From: Chrysophaeum taylorii
Lineage: Eukaryota > Sar > Pelagophyceae > Pelagomonadales > Pelagomonadaceae
Direction: 5' to 3'
Length of the DNA stretch: 64,000 nt
Assembly: GCA_029834535.1 (NCBI GenBank)
Contig: JAQMWT010000024.1
Coordinates: 186,001-250,000, forward strand
Shown: piece by piece, positions 1 through 11,100 of the stretch
Layout: each line of letters begins with the position of its first letter
Position numbering within the stretch: the stretch's first letter is position 1
Position numbers and translations under genes: made by a program
Notes under the pieces: model-generated
Told to the model about the DNA's origin: nothing
Databases searched by the model: none
The model's input: the letters and a program-made list of their open reading frames with translations, nothing else

Positions 1-1167
1 GAGATTCCACCAGCCGAATGTTCCGGCGCGCCAGTCCTCGAAGTTTGCCCAGAGCATGGCCTCGACGTGGAGACCGCCGCCAAACATCTGCGTCGTGTGG
101 TACGACGTCGCGGACGCCTGGTCGTAGTGAACGTAGCCTCGAGCGCAACGCTGCGTCGCCTTGCACCGTTCGTACGCGTGGAGCGGCGACCCGAATCCCA
201 AAAAAGGGAGCGACGAGTTGGATCTCGCGGCAGCATACGGGATCGCCTTGCTCGACTCGAGCCGCCGACGCCCCGTGCCGACCCCCGAGACGCCCCACGC
301 GGCGTCGACCTTGACGGTGACGTTCCCGTCGTACAATTCCGACGTCAAGTTCCCGACTTGGGCGAGGAGTCTCCCCACGGCGAACACCACCGTCGGCGCC
401 TCGAGGGCCGGGAATATACGAAAGTGGGCGAGGACGCTGTCGGGGGCGGCCGGCCGTACGAATAACACCTCGACTCTCTCGCGAGATACGCCGACCGCGC
501 GCGAAACGTCTTCTTCGAAGTACCGCTCCCATTCGCAATACGCCGACTCTTCTTCTTCTTCTTCCTGCTCATCGCACCACCGCGACGCTCCGAGCACCAC
601 CTGGTCGTCCCTCACGAGCTCCTTGCCGACGACGCCAATCGAATACATCAGCCGCAGCGACGCGTCCCAGTCCAGCGCGACGACGCCCCACCGCGCGTCG
701 AGGGCTGCCGTGACGTTGCCCCGAAAAAGCCTCGACCCCTTGACTTGGGCCTGGCGCGTGAGCTCGCGAACGACGCTCGCGACCGGCGGCTTGCCTTCCA
801 GAATGCGGAATCGCACCGTCGTGCTCGTCCAACGCCACGAAAAGTGCGTCGCGCCCTGCGTCGTGTTCAGCACGAGCACCCGGTTTGCCGCCGACACGTT
901 GAGCGCCGCCTGCAGGTCGAGCACAAACTGCGTGACGAAGGTCTCGAGGGCAATCGTCGACCCCATCGCGATGCCGCCCAACAGCTCGCGCCCGGGTCCG
1001 CCGAGACTCGAGAAATCGATTTTCACGGCCAAATCCACGTACGACGGGTCCTCCCACGTCGTCGTCCTCCTCATCTCATCCACGCGCCGCGCGAGGGTGT
1101 CGTCCTGGAACGGCGACACGCCCTCTGTCCCAATCATCAGCATCCAATGAAACCACCACGCCAACAT
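1..1167 (-). CDS. Secreted or membrane-anchored protein with two copies of an unnamed domain (3' end beyond window)
   Basis: The frame is open for 389 codons from an ATG at 1167 to the left edge of the window, so the C-terminus is missing. The first 12 or so residues (Met-Leu-Ala-Trp-Trp-Phe-His-Trp-Met-Leu-Met-Ile) are hydrophobic and may be a short signal or anchor. Two segments, about residues 75-165 and 200-300, share one pattern: an acidic-aromatic helix, V-S-x-x-R-V-x-V-L, an F-R-I strand, a P-x-V helix, then G-N-V-T and D-A-x-W-G-V. This looks like an internal domain duplication. Several N-x-T/S sites fit secretion. After the second copy come paired cysteines (ERCKATQRC) and a Trp-rich stretch ending at the edge. 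I do not recognise the family; a SEA-like extracellular module is possible. It is probably a cell-surface protein. No intron is visible inside this part. Confidence 0.6.
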   Translation of the reverse strand, partial: MLAWWFHWMLMIGTEGVSPFQDDTLARRVDEMRRTTTWEDPSYVDLAVKIDFSSLGGPGRELLGGIAMGSTIALETFVTQFVLDLQAALNVSAANRVLVLNTTQGATHFSWRWTSTTVRFRILEGKPPVASVVRELTRQAQVKGSRLFRGNVTAALDARWGVVALDWDASLRLMYSIGVVGKELVRDDQVVLGASRWCDEQEEEEEESAYCEWERYFEEDVSRAVGVSRERVEVLFVRPAAPDSVLAHFRIFPALEAPTVVFAVGRLLAQVGNLTSELYDGNVTVKVDAAWGVSGVGTGRRRLESSKAIPYAAARSNSSLPFLGFGSPLHAYERCKATQRCARGYVHYDQASATSYHTTQMFGGGLHVEAMLWANFEDWRAGTFGWWNL

Positions 1168-1431
1168 GCTCGTCCCTATTAAGAATTGATAGACCTAGAG
1201 AATAATGTCCTAGTACCTTGAAAAAATAAATGTCCTCCTAGCTTCTTCGCGATATATCTAAACCCGAGGTCGAGGCCTTCGCGTCGGAGAGGACGTCGGG
1301 GGGCACGCGAAGCTGCAAAGCGTCGTAACGACAAATTCGAGGCAACAATTGCGACGGCGAAGGAAGAGGCCGTCGAGGAGCCGACGAAATAATCCAAGCT
1401 CAAAAGCTCTGCCACCTCGAGTGTCAATCAG
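1168..1431. other. Intergenic, presumably 5' flank of the minus-strand gene
   Basis: No convincing gene. The minus frame across 1179-1427 is open but ends in a stop just upstream of the ATG at 1167, so it is more likely leader or chance. The first stretch (1185-1250) is AT-richer than its surroundings, as expected for a promoter or 5' leader. Confidence 0.3.
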
Positions 1432-2018
1432 ATGGCGCTTGAAAATTCGCCGCTGCCCAATTTGAGGATAGCGGCTCCGATCGAGGAGAAACGCGCCTGT
1501 CGCAGATGCCTTTGGGACAACGTCGGAGCCCTAGAGGCGCTTGTAAAAAAGGTCATCGCCTCGCACAAGACGCTATGCGATGCTGGGAGACGCGACTGCC
1601 GGGGAAGTGGCTCGTTCGCGCACGATATGGGAGTCCTCGAAGAGGCGCTATTGATCTCGGCGATGACGAGCGCGCGATGCCGGATGCTTCCCCCCTCGAC
1701 GGCGGCTTTGAGCCGGCGACGGCACTATGGTGGGCCGATTGTTGCGCGAACATGAATCGGGCCGACGAGCCGCCGGAGAGGGTCTTCGAGGAGGAGCCCG
1801 GTGATGCCTCGGCCAAGGGCTTACCGGCAGAGCGTCCAGAATCTCGCCAGCAGACTACCGCCTCCAGAAGTTTGTCGAGGGTACGCGACCAAGACAGCGG
1901 CGAACAGCGGGAGTTGCTGTCGAGTATCGAGCGCTGCCGCGCTAAATGCCATCTTCGCGTCGGTGGCAACGCGTCTGCAGACGTCCGCGAAGAAAGTTCT
2001 GGCCTTGTGACTGACTGA
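1432..2018 (+). CDS. Uncharacterised coding-like region, frames change along its length
   Basis: An ATG at 1432 opens 107 codons with a protein-like beginning (Met-Ala-Leu-Glu-Asn-Ser, then C-x2-C in RACRRCLWDN). Two other plus frames look more protein-like further on (about 1700-1850, acidic; about 1830-2010, Ala/Ser-rich and ending in K-K-V-L-A-L before a stop). Either this is a small multi-exon gene with introns I cannot place, or a decayed gene. No family is recognised. A (GACT)n run begins right after the last frame ends. Confidence 0.25.
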
Positions 2019-2040
2019 CTGACTGACTGACTGACTGACC
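2008..2040. repeat. (GACT)n tetranucleotide microsatellite
   Basis: About seven perfect GACT units. The same unit recurs imperfectly at 4481-4524, mixed with GGCT, at the edge of a dispersed repeat. Confidence 0.9.
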
Positions 2041-2305
2041 GGGCACCTCTTGAAGCCGCGGGTGTCGACAACCAGGCCGTCGTGCGGACGCAAGTGCTGC
2101 CCTTCCTTGGTACCGTGACGGCGAGCTCGAATCGAACTTGGAAGAGCTCAAGCGTCGAGCTTTCAAGCGGAAGCGACTTGTCATCACAAATCGATGTATT
2201 CTGAGAATTGGCGGAAGATGCTGCTGCCCGGCGTCGTCGAATGAAGATCTCGACGAAGAATGACGTCCAAAGATGGGGCTGGGTGCGACGAGGGCGCCGA
2301 CGACG

Positions 2306-2347
2306 TCTTGTCTTGTCTTGTCTTGTCTTGTCTTGTCTTGTCTTGTT
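2306..2347. repeat. (TCTTG)n pentanucleotide microsatellite
   Basis: Eight near-perfect TCTTG units. The surrounding 2041-2556 stretch has frames open on both strands that are low-complexity shadows (Arg- and Gln-rich). I see no gene there. Confidence 0.9.
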
Positions 2348-2556
2348 GAACGACGACACCAAGAGCTCGCGCTTTTTTTTGTGAGTCGGCGGCGGCGGCG
2401 GCGCAGAATGAATACGATACTTTCGAGGACAACGAGTGCGACGAACGCGCGCCCAACGCGAGACTCTGTGGGATTTGTTTGTACAGTGTAGGTAAGAGCG
2501 AAAATAGGCAGCGCGCTCGCGCGCTCGAAATCCCATCCCATCTCAGTCGGCGCTAT

Positions 2557-4158
2557 TTAAGGTGCGTGCCCAATGGCATGGAGGACAGTGCGAATTTGGG
2601 CGGAGGTGGAGGCCGTCTTGCCGAGATTGACGAGGACCGTCTTGTCGTATATGTCGGAGGCCGAAGCGGAGACGAAGAAGAGGTTGTTGGTGCGGGTCAA
2701 GTCTCGGACAGCATGGTGGCCGAGGAGGCGCCGGCGGAGATTTGTGGAGGTCTCGCCGATGACGGTGTGAGCCTGGTCGAGGGAGAGGACGTTTTCGTCC
2801 ATGATGAGGACTAGGGGCTTTTGGTGTGCGGCCCACGCGTCGAGGACGATCGTCTCGAGGTTGAAGCAGTCGCTCGGCTTGTCGAGCGGGACCAAAGGAA
2901 TACCCTCCTTCTTGTAGGCCTTGACCGTCAGGGCGCAGATGAGCGGCGAGTCCTCGACGAGCATCCAGTGGTACTCGGCGGCTCGGTCGAGAAGCGAAGG
3001 TTCGCCGCCGTCGTCGTCGTCCTCCAGCGAACGCGGCGCTTCTGGCGTGATCGTCGAGGGTTCGGCGACGACGGCCCTGACGGGAATGACGGCGGCGAAG
3101 CGCGTAGAGGTCTCGTCAAAGTACAACGGAATGTGAAAGTCCTCGCCTAATCGCTGGAGCGCGCGGATGCCGGTCTTGGTGCTCGCGGGAAGATGGCGGT
3201 TTATCACAACATTATTCGAGACGGTGATCGCCGTCGGAGAGACCTCGATGTCGGCCTTTCCACCCCCGTGCTTCAGCACGTTGCTCGCGATGTCCTGGAG
3301 AAAGCAGACCTGGAGAATAGGGTACGGGATCTGGTCGCCGCGACGGTCGTAAAAGAGAAGCGGAGCGTCGGTGAACGTTTTTAGAGTGTGCGAAAAAGAA
3401 AACTCGGTCGCGACGAGGCACCGCGCGTTGATCGGCGTTTTCGGGAGATTCGAGTACTGCTGTCGTCGAATGTCGACCTCGAATACCCATGCTTCGAAGT
3501 TCTGCTCGAGCTGGTCGTACTGGCCGTCCTCGAGGAGCAACCTGTTGATCCTAATTTTGTTTCCAAACCTGTGATTCAAGATGTCGGCCTCGAACCTGCG
3601 CATCTTGGCATCGAGCGACGCGTGCTCGGCCTCGTTTTCAGCCTTCTCTACCCTGCGCTTTTCGCGGTCGACCTCGCGCGCGAGAAACGCCGACGCGACC
3701 AAGCATACCAAGTTCAGGGCGACGACGCACCACACGTACACCGCAAACCGTTGGGAAAAGGCGTCGATCACCTCCGTGTATTGGCGCACGACGCGGTCTC
3801 CAGCAGTGTCCAGAATTCGCCAGCTCTCGCGTTCTCTCGAGTAAGCGTCGAGGGCCGCGCCCAATTCCTCGATCCGCTGGCCCGCAGCTTCCAGCCGCCG
3901 CTTGGGCTCCCCCCACGTCAACCTCGCTTTGCGTTCCAACACTCCCTGGACCTGCCGCATGCGTCCGAGCACTATCTCTGGCTCGCGATCCTTGCTCAGG
4001 GCGTACTTGAGCATTCGCTGCGACCGCATCCGTTGTAACCCCATTTTGTTCGCAAGCCCCGCCGCGTTGTTCCGCAATTGGAGCACGCACACCGCGCTCA
4101 ACACAAACATCACCGCGAAACACCCCCCAAGACATAATCGCTTTATCTCTTTCACCAT
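2557..4158 (-). CDS. Membrane-bound hybrid sensor histidine kinase-like protein with receiver domain
   Basis: 533 aa in one exon from ATG 4158. TM1 is about residues 8-28. Residues 33-50 (Q-R-M-x-S-Q-R-M-L-K) resemble the start of PilJ/NIT-type sensor domains and begin a helical extracellular region to about 137. TM2 is about 139-160, followed by a charged coiled coil. His196 in L-N-H-R-F-G-N-K is a HisKA_2/HWE-like phosphoacceptor. Asn293 in D-I-A-S-N-V-L-K-H is the ATPase N-box. The C-terminal receiver (about 398-520) has E402-D403, phospho-acceptor Asp454 in L-I-M-D-E-N, a Ser in F-V-S-A and Lys514. I find no clear DxGxG G-box, so ATP hydrolysis may be weak or lost. It would be a two-component sensor of bacterial type with an unknown ligand. 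The family call is strong and catalytic competence is uncertain. Confidence 0.8.
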   Translation of the reverse strand: MVKEIKRLCLGGCFAVMFVLSAVCVLQLRNNAAGLANKMGLQRMRSQRMLKYALSKDREPEIVLGRMRQVQGVLERKARLTWGEPKRRLEAAGQRIEELGAALDAYSRERESWRILDTAGDRVVRQYTEVIDAFSQRFAVYVWCVVALNLVCLVASAFLAREVDREKRRVEKAENEAEHASLDAKMRRFEADILNHRFGNKIRINRLLLEDGQYDQLEQNFEAWVFEVDIRRQQYSNLPKTPINARCLVATEFSFSHTLKTFTDAPLLFYDRRGDQIPYPILQVCFLQDIASNVLKHGGGKADIEVSPTAITVSNNVVINRHLPASTKTGIRALQRLGEDFHIPLYFDETSTRFAAVIPVRAVVAEPSTITPEAPRSLEDDDDGGEPSLLDRAAEYHWMLVEDSPLICALTVKAYKKEGIPLVPLDKPSDCFNLETIVLDAWAAHQKPLVLIMDENVLSLDQAHTVIGETSTNLRRRLLGHHAVRDLTRTNNLFFVSASASDIYDKTVLVNLGKTASTSAQIRTVLHAIGHAP

Positions 4159-4440
4159 CTCCTCCTTGAGTGAAGCCCGGTTGAATTACCAACTTCGGTC
4201 CGAATTGAACTTGTGCTCTTCTTCTTCATTTTCATGTTACGTCGACGAGCCTGACGCGACCTCCCAAAACCCTTACTTACCCCCCAAAAATATGCCTGCC
4301 TACAATGCGTGCAGGATATTTTCACTTTTCTTTTTTTCGGTCCAGATTTGAACTTTTCTTCGGGCAACTTCTTCATTTTGATCTTATTATGACGCGGCTC
4401 ACGTCGTCATACGTCGTCGTCGTCGTCCTAAGAACTTTTT
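4159..4440. other. Intergenic 5' flank of the sensor kinase
   Basis: AT-richer stretch (4290-4440) with poly-T runs and a (CGT)n run near 4405-4428. No gene is supported on either strand. Confidence 0.4.
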
Positions 4441-5415
4441 ATTTCAGTAGCGAAAACTCAAGTTTCCAACCACCACAGGTGACTGACTGACTGACTGGCT
4501 GGCTGACTGGCTGACTGACTGACTCCGGAGCGTCCTTCGACTTGGAGGAAACGAACGACGAGGAGGACGGTATCGATGCGGGTTTCGTCGCTCAGGTCGT
4601 CGCGTGGTGGTAACACGCCAACGTCGTTCGACCACGACGACGCCGAGAAAGAAAACAACAAGTCGCGTGCCCTGACGAAGGTGGTATGAGAGATCGCCGA
4701 GTAAAACGCTGTGTGTCGCAGCTCAGAGCGCGCAAATACGAGGCTCCACTTTACTCGACCTAATAACCAAGATGCCAAGTTCAGCACGCGTGTTCGCGAG
4801 GCCGACTTGCAGCAGATGATGTTCGTTCGACACGGGCGGCAAGTTGACGGCGCGTACGACAACATAGTCTACAGCGCGACAGCGGTGTCGTTCAAGTGCA
4901 ATATACAAGGTGCTGCTTTTAGGTGCGTACGTGCTGCTCGTTGTGATGTGCGAGTAGTAGACAATATCGTCACCGTCGTGCTAAAAGGCACGCCTGCTCT
5001 CGGAACCTTCGTGCCGACAAAGACCCAGCGATCGCGCGAATCACTTCTGCGAGGCCGTGTCGGTCCTCATCAAGGGTTCCGTGGAGGGCAAGTCGGGCGG
5101 TTCTACTCGGCATATGCGTTTGATAGACATCCGCAGCAACTTCATCCGCTAAAGGCGCGAGATGACGAACCAGGATCGTTCGCCTTAGTCTGTCATAAAC
5201 ATCGAACTAGGGTGCATCCAAATGCTCTATTGGGCGACGAAAAAAACAGCGCGGTATCAGCGCTGTCTTTAGCAGGCCTTGTTTGTGGATGTTGTTCCGC
5301 GAGTTGATGCATGCGTAAGGTCAAACTTGGAGGCTTTGTGACCAAACTTGTAACATCATTGATCAAACTTCGTGATCAAACTTGCAACAACATTGTGATC
5401 AAACTAGTAATAAAC
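4441..5415. repeat. Dispersed repeat E, copy 1 (coding-like core, AACTT-rich edge)
   Basis: This stretch is homologous to 46658-48000. Both begin near AAGTTTCCAACCACCA and end in a cluster of short TGATCAAACTT-type motifs (5322-5408). Between them lies a broken coding-like region on the plus strand: the segments reading LQQMMF, IVYSATAVSFKC and RESLLRG lie in frames that do not join. Neither copy is intact, so this is a decayed repeated gene or transposon. Copy 1 lacks the 296-bp insertion found in copy 2. The family is unknown. Confidence 0.7.
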
Positions 5416-7235
5416 GTTCGCCCACAGTGAGAGCGCCGGCATGCACATACGTGTAGGTGCCACGGGCCACAAGCTCGAGTGGATGGGCGGGAGGTCCCCT
5501 CCGCGGTTCACAAGTCGCTGAGTGATGAGCCTATCCTTCTACTTAGATGTGTTCGAAGTTCCTCCCGACTTCTCTCGCTCGTCGACACGCCGGATTCCTT
5601 TCTCCGCGAGGACAAACGGATCCCGCTCTACGTCCTGCTTGGACACCTCGACGACGACTTTCGAGAGCCATCTGTGGTGGTTTGGCAGGGTGGTCAAGGT
5701 CAAGGCACGGGCTCGGGTCTACAACTACGACATTCAACGGGAAAACAACGCGCCTACCTCGACAGCGCCGCCGCGTCGACGACAGTCTTTTCGACGAATG
5801 AGGTTCGCAGCTCTCAAGCGTCTCGACTGAAACGCTGCTAGCATTGCGATCGAAGTCAAACGCAACACCCAAACAACAAACCACTGCGCGTCCTGCGCGC
5901 TCGGGCGCTTCCCTCCCCCTCTTAGCAGTTGACCTTTAAAGACGTTCCTATAACCACTGAACGGCCCACGTGCTCACACCAACGCACCCCCCGCGTCGGT
6001 GCCGGTCGCCGACACCTCAGTGGACGACACCCACGGGTCTCGATTGAGCGTTTTTGCCACACTTTGGGCTCAGCTGTCTTCTGAAAGTCTCCTGCTTAGC
6101 CGGAAATATCTTCGGAATTTGAACAATGTGGATATTTGCGGAAATTCTTGGTAAACGGCAGTTCACATTTCCGGAAATTCGCGAGTTTTATGAATAATAA
6201 ACGACAATAATTTGTTACAGGACAGGAGCTCAAAACCGAAACTTGGAAAACCCTGAATGCGCTGTTGGAATAAAAATTGTGCCATTCATTTTCTGGTTAG
6301 TCGGCGAATTCATGCCCTTGTCTGACGGCGTGTGGTCTCCCGCAAAGGCAGAGTATCAGGACCAGTGCGCGCACAAGCCGGCCTTTGGTTGCGGCTCAAC
6401 GCGGGTGTGATTGTGGTAGAGGACGAGCTGTGCTCGCAGACTGTGTGTCGTCCGAGGGGGATCGGCGTTGCCAAGCCGTCGATGAAATAAAATGAAACGC
6501 AATGCTGCCGCTCTACACTGGCGCACGACTGCAGCACTCGCTCATACGCGCTGTCATCCATCCAACTCGGGGGTATCTTCGTTTGTACACGGAGGGAAAT
6601 CTTACAACAACGGCGCTTGGGTGTCCGCGCCTCAGGGTGAGTGAGTTAAATCGCGGCAAAACCCACAGTCGCGCGCACTCGCGCGCTCCTATTCATTCAT
6701 CGGGCCCTAAGTCGCCCTCGCGGCGCGCGTTTCGATGATGGCATAAAAGTTCTACGGCTCTCTTGATGAAGGGCAACGCCGTCATCCAGCGTATAAATGC
6801 GGAGAAGAATCACGCCTGGGCGGCTAGCGCGAAAGATGTAGCCCGAAAATCCTGCAAACTGAACGCGGCCGCCGTGAGCCGCCGCATCATCATCGCTCCG
6901 CTCGCGATAATATCTGTTAATCAGATTCGCGCTAAGAGTTGCTCGAGGTTCTTACCGAACAATGTCACATTGGCAAAGGCCAGATACAAGGACCCCACAT
7001 CGTCGAGAATATTTGGTTACTTACACTTGGATGATGCCTAAATTGAAGCTGGAAGGACACGGTATCGATGATCGTCCCGCGATCAACAGCGGGATTTTGC
7101 ATATCCAGTGTTTAAAAAACGCACACGCGCCGTCTATATTCCGATTAGACCGTGACCATAAGACGACGCTTCTTTCGAAGGGCCACGTGTAATTCTATCA
7201 AATAAACAAAACGACCGCGAAGAAGATGATAGGTG
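5416..7235. other. Gene-poor stretch with a few unsupported ORFs
   Basis: Plus frames at 5479-5841 and 6763-7041 are open but match nothing I recognise, and the minus strand over 6900-7020 also reads protein-like in pieces (DVGSLYLAFANVTLFGKN at about 6945-7000), so an intron-containing minus-strand gene is possible. At 5914-5942 there is a 25-30 bp match to the LINE-A 3' end (CTCTTAGCAGT..ACCTTTAAAGAC). 6100-6180 repeats a CCGGAAAT motif. I call no gene here. Confidence 0.3.
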
Positions 7236-8141
7236 CTATTTTCCCTGATTGCCGAGGAGCTGGGGGGGCATCATAAGCGAGGGTCGACCCCCGGCGGGGG
7301 TCGGTGGGCGTGCTTTCCTCGCGACGCGTCGCGTCGTCCTGCGCAAAAGAAAATATCGAGGGTCGCGGAAGGAAGGAAGGAAAGAAACGCACGTTGTCTG
7401 GGGGACGTATTTAAACGTGGGTTTGGCGTCGTCTTCTGTCGGTTGGTTGGGGGTGTCGGCGACGAGGGGTTGGAAGCCGTAGGTAAAGCCGACGACCCTC
7501 TCGGAGACGCTGCTCTTGGTGTCGGCGGTGAGATAGGGGGCGACCGTTTTCTCCTTGACGGAGGCGCGTACTCTCTCCTCGAGGGCGTCTAGGCGCGCGT
7601 CCGAGTCTGGGGGGAGTTCCGGCTCGAGTGGTGTGGGTCGAAGCGTCATGACAGGCTGCTGTTCGCGCCGCAGGATCGTGATGGGAGGTTTGGGCTGTCG
7701 TTTGTCTTTTGCTGTGGTGTCTGGCGGGCTGAGGGGTGTTGCTGGTGCGGCTGGTGCTGGCGTGCGTGGTGGCGTGCGTGGTGGCGTGGCTGGCGTGCGT
7801 GGTGGCGTGGCTGGTGTGAGTGGTGGCGTGGCTGGTGTGAGTGGTGGCGTGGCTGGTGTGCGTGGTAGTGTGGCTGGCGTGCGTGGTGGCGTGGCTGGTG
7901 TGCGTGGTAGTGTGGCTGGTGTGCGTGGTAGTGTGGCTGGTGTGGGTGGCGGTGTGGCTGGTGTGGGTGGCGGTGTGGCTGGTGTGGATGCTGGTGTGGG
8001 TGCTGGTGTGGCTGGTGTGGGTGCTGGTGTGGGTGCTGGCGCAGGTTGTGAGATGAGAGGCGCCGGCGCAGGAGACGCCGGTGCAGGTTGTGCGGCGAGA
8101 GGTGCCGCGGCTTGACGGTCGGTTGGTTTCAAGACAACAAT

Positions 8142-8187
<46 letters not shown>

Positions 8188-11100
8188 TTATTAAGTCTTC
8201 TTCTTCCAAAGTTTCGTTGAATGAGGTGGATCGCGGCGTTGACGAGGGTGGGTTTCGCGGCGGCGCGACGGCCAGTACTCCACTTGGGGTCGAAGCCGAG
8301 CGTGCCGTCGGGTCCGCTCGCAACGCGGTTCGATTTGAGCCTAGTTGTTGTTGTTGTTGTTGTTGTTGTTGTCGAGGCGGTCTGCACGACGTCGTCGGCG
8401 TCCACGGGTTCGTCAAAACCGCCGCCGCCGGAGCGAGGGGAGAGGAGGAGGAGATGCCCCGGGTCGCATATCGCGGCCCGACAGGGGTCGCAGGCGCCCT
8501 GGAGCGACGAGCCCGCCGGAAAGGATTGGTCGAAGACGACGTCGACGGCGCGGGATTGGTGGACGGCGACGACGACGCCGCGGAGACCTAGGGGGACGCC
8601 CGGAGCCATCAAGTTGACGACGCGGTCGCCGAGGCGGTAGGTCTCGCCCTCCCGGACGACGACGACGACTTTGCCGCTGCTCGCAAAGGAGGCGAAGAGG
8701 TCGCGGGCGGGGACGTCGATGCATCGCGGGAAGGTCGGCATCGCGGCGCGCTTGGCGGTCGCTCTCTGGATCGCCTTGATGGCGTCCGAGGTGAGGGCCC
8801 TGGTCGTCTCCGGGATCCGAGGCGCCGTCGCCGTCGGAAGAGACGCGAGGAAAGCAACGCACGCTTCCACCGCAGCAACCGGATCGTCGTGGTCGCAAAA
8901 CACAGACTCGAGTCTTCGGTTTGGCGCGTCCGACTCGAAGATCGAGGGATAAGCGTCGCGATACGTTGCGACGAGCCTGATCGCGTTGGCCGAATACTCC
9001 GCGTCCCGGCAATAGCCTAACAACGCCAAGCCGGGAACGCGCAGCCTCAGCCCCACTTCCCACTTGCGTCCGTCTCGCTCTAGGACGATAGAAGCGACCA
9101 CCGCGTTCAAGACCGAAGGCCTGAGCTCGAGCGCGCGAGCGGCGACGTCGAGCGACGCGTAAATCGGGGCGAGGGATCGCGCGATCGCGCGGCCAAACGG
9201 CGGCTCGGGCGGCGGGTCCTCGACGCGTACGGCGATCGTTCCTGCCGGTTTGTGAGCCAGGACGACGCCTACGGAACCGCGCGAGCGGCCGGACTTCAAT
9301 ACGACTACCTTACGCCCGACCTCGAACCGCTCTTCCGGCGGCACGGGCGGCCGCTCGCGGAAGCGCGGGTCGTCGACGTGGCCTCTCGGAGGCGCCGCGA
9401 GCGCCAGCTGCGCCGGGACTTTGGTCGTCTGACCCTCGAAATGTTTGAGAAGCGCGCCCGTCTCGGGATCGCACCTCAACCCGCGCACGGGCGCGACCGT
9501 CAAAACGACGTCGACCGAACGCGTATCTAAACCGCCGTCGCCGGGAGTGCCGCGGCCTATCAGATGTCGATCCCGAAGATTTTGGTTTTCCCGCTCCGCC
9601 TCCTCCCTTTCTTTCGCGGAGAGCGGTTCGATTTGGCCGTTCTCGGCGAGTCGGCGGGCGGCGTCCCTCGCTTCGATCAGTTTGGCCTCGCGGGTCATGG
9701 GCCAGTCGACGTAAACCGATTTTCCCAACAGACTCTTCAGAGTCGTGGTCAGAAGGTGCTCGTCGGCCGTCGGCAGCTCGAGGACCAAGGTCGCGTACCG
9801 CGACGGAGATCCGAAACAGTTGAGTCGGAGGTTCTTTCGCGGTCGCGCGGCGACGAGAGGGAGCGCGTGCAGCGACGGAAAGCCGGGCGCGGGCGCGGCG
9901 CACGCCGGCCGGACCCGCGCCTCGAACGCCGGCCCGCGCCGGAGCCACGGGGTCGGATCCTCATCATCGTCCCGTCCCGCGTCGTCGTCGTCGTCGTCGT
10001 CGTTAAAGGCGACGGGAGTGCCGAACTTGGACCTCTTTATCTCGTCCGGCAAAAGCCTTTTCTCCTTCGCCCGAAGCGCCGCCAGGAGCTCGTCCATTCT
10101 GATAAACGGAAGCAGGTTAGTACCTTCCCACGGGTTCTTTTTGCCTCGCATGTCCACCTCGAATTTTTTGGGGTAAAACTCGTCCAGCTCGACCATGACT
10201 TCTCGATACGGCTTTGGGACCAACGCGGCCGACTGGGGCGGCAGGCAGCTCATGAGCTGCTCGAGCGGCCGCAACGGCGCTCCCAGTTCGAACTCCGAGA
10301 AAGTCGTCGTCGCCCGAACGTCGACCAAGTAAGGACAGTAGTGAGAAGGATAGAACCACTCCCAGCTCGCGCACCCGACGACGTAGTATTGGAGACACCA
10401 CTGGAACCCCTCGATCAATGCTTTCCCCAAAGCTACCGCGCACTCCTCCGGCGTCCGTACGTCGTCGTCGAGAACGCTGTGCTCGAGACACTTGGCGTAG
10501 TACTCGGAACGCGGCAGCGACGAAGACGGCGCTCTCCTTTTCGTTTCTCGGGCGGCGCGGTTCGCCAGCATCTCGGGCTCCTGGGTGGCCAAGACCGCGA
10601 CGAACTCCGAGACCCGGTCGTGAATCAAGTCCCCGTTCCTCGTCATAAACTCCTCTGGTCCCCACTGCTTTTTGAGTCGACGATACGTCGAAAACAGCCT
10701 GTCGAACGCGTGCTCGGAGATGTCCAGGCTCGGCGAATGAGGGAGGAAGTCGTTGCCCACAAAAAAAGTCAACAAAACGAAGTCGTCGATCAGCCGCTCC
10801 AAGTCCCACGGCTCGGGGGGCTCTGCTGCCGCACAAAACTCGAGCTGGAGGTACTCCCGCAGCACGCTCGCGTGCAACAGCTGGAAATCCGAGGTCTTCG
10901 ATTGTCTCGACGGCGCGTCGGACGCGCCTCGACCAAAATCGATCACTTCTCGCAACAGCGTGAAGTGGGGTTCGTGGGTGGCGAGCGACAGCATGATCAG
11001 ATCAGCGTCGTTTCCGTACATGCAATGCCTGGCGTCGTGATCGTAGAACGGCCGCTGCTCCCTGATAAATTGAAGTATTTTATGCTCGCCTTCGCCGGGG

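Noticed and set aside
1553-2536. 327-codon minus frame
   Set aside because: Runs through GACT and TCTTG microsatellites that create Ser-Gln-Ser-Val and Thr-Arg-Gln-Asp-Lys repeats; no domain.
7555-8115. Gly/Val-rich plus-strand frame
   Set aside because: It is the complement of the XRN1 Pro-Thr minisatellite; repetitive composition explains the open frame.
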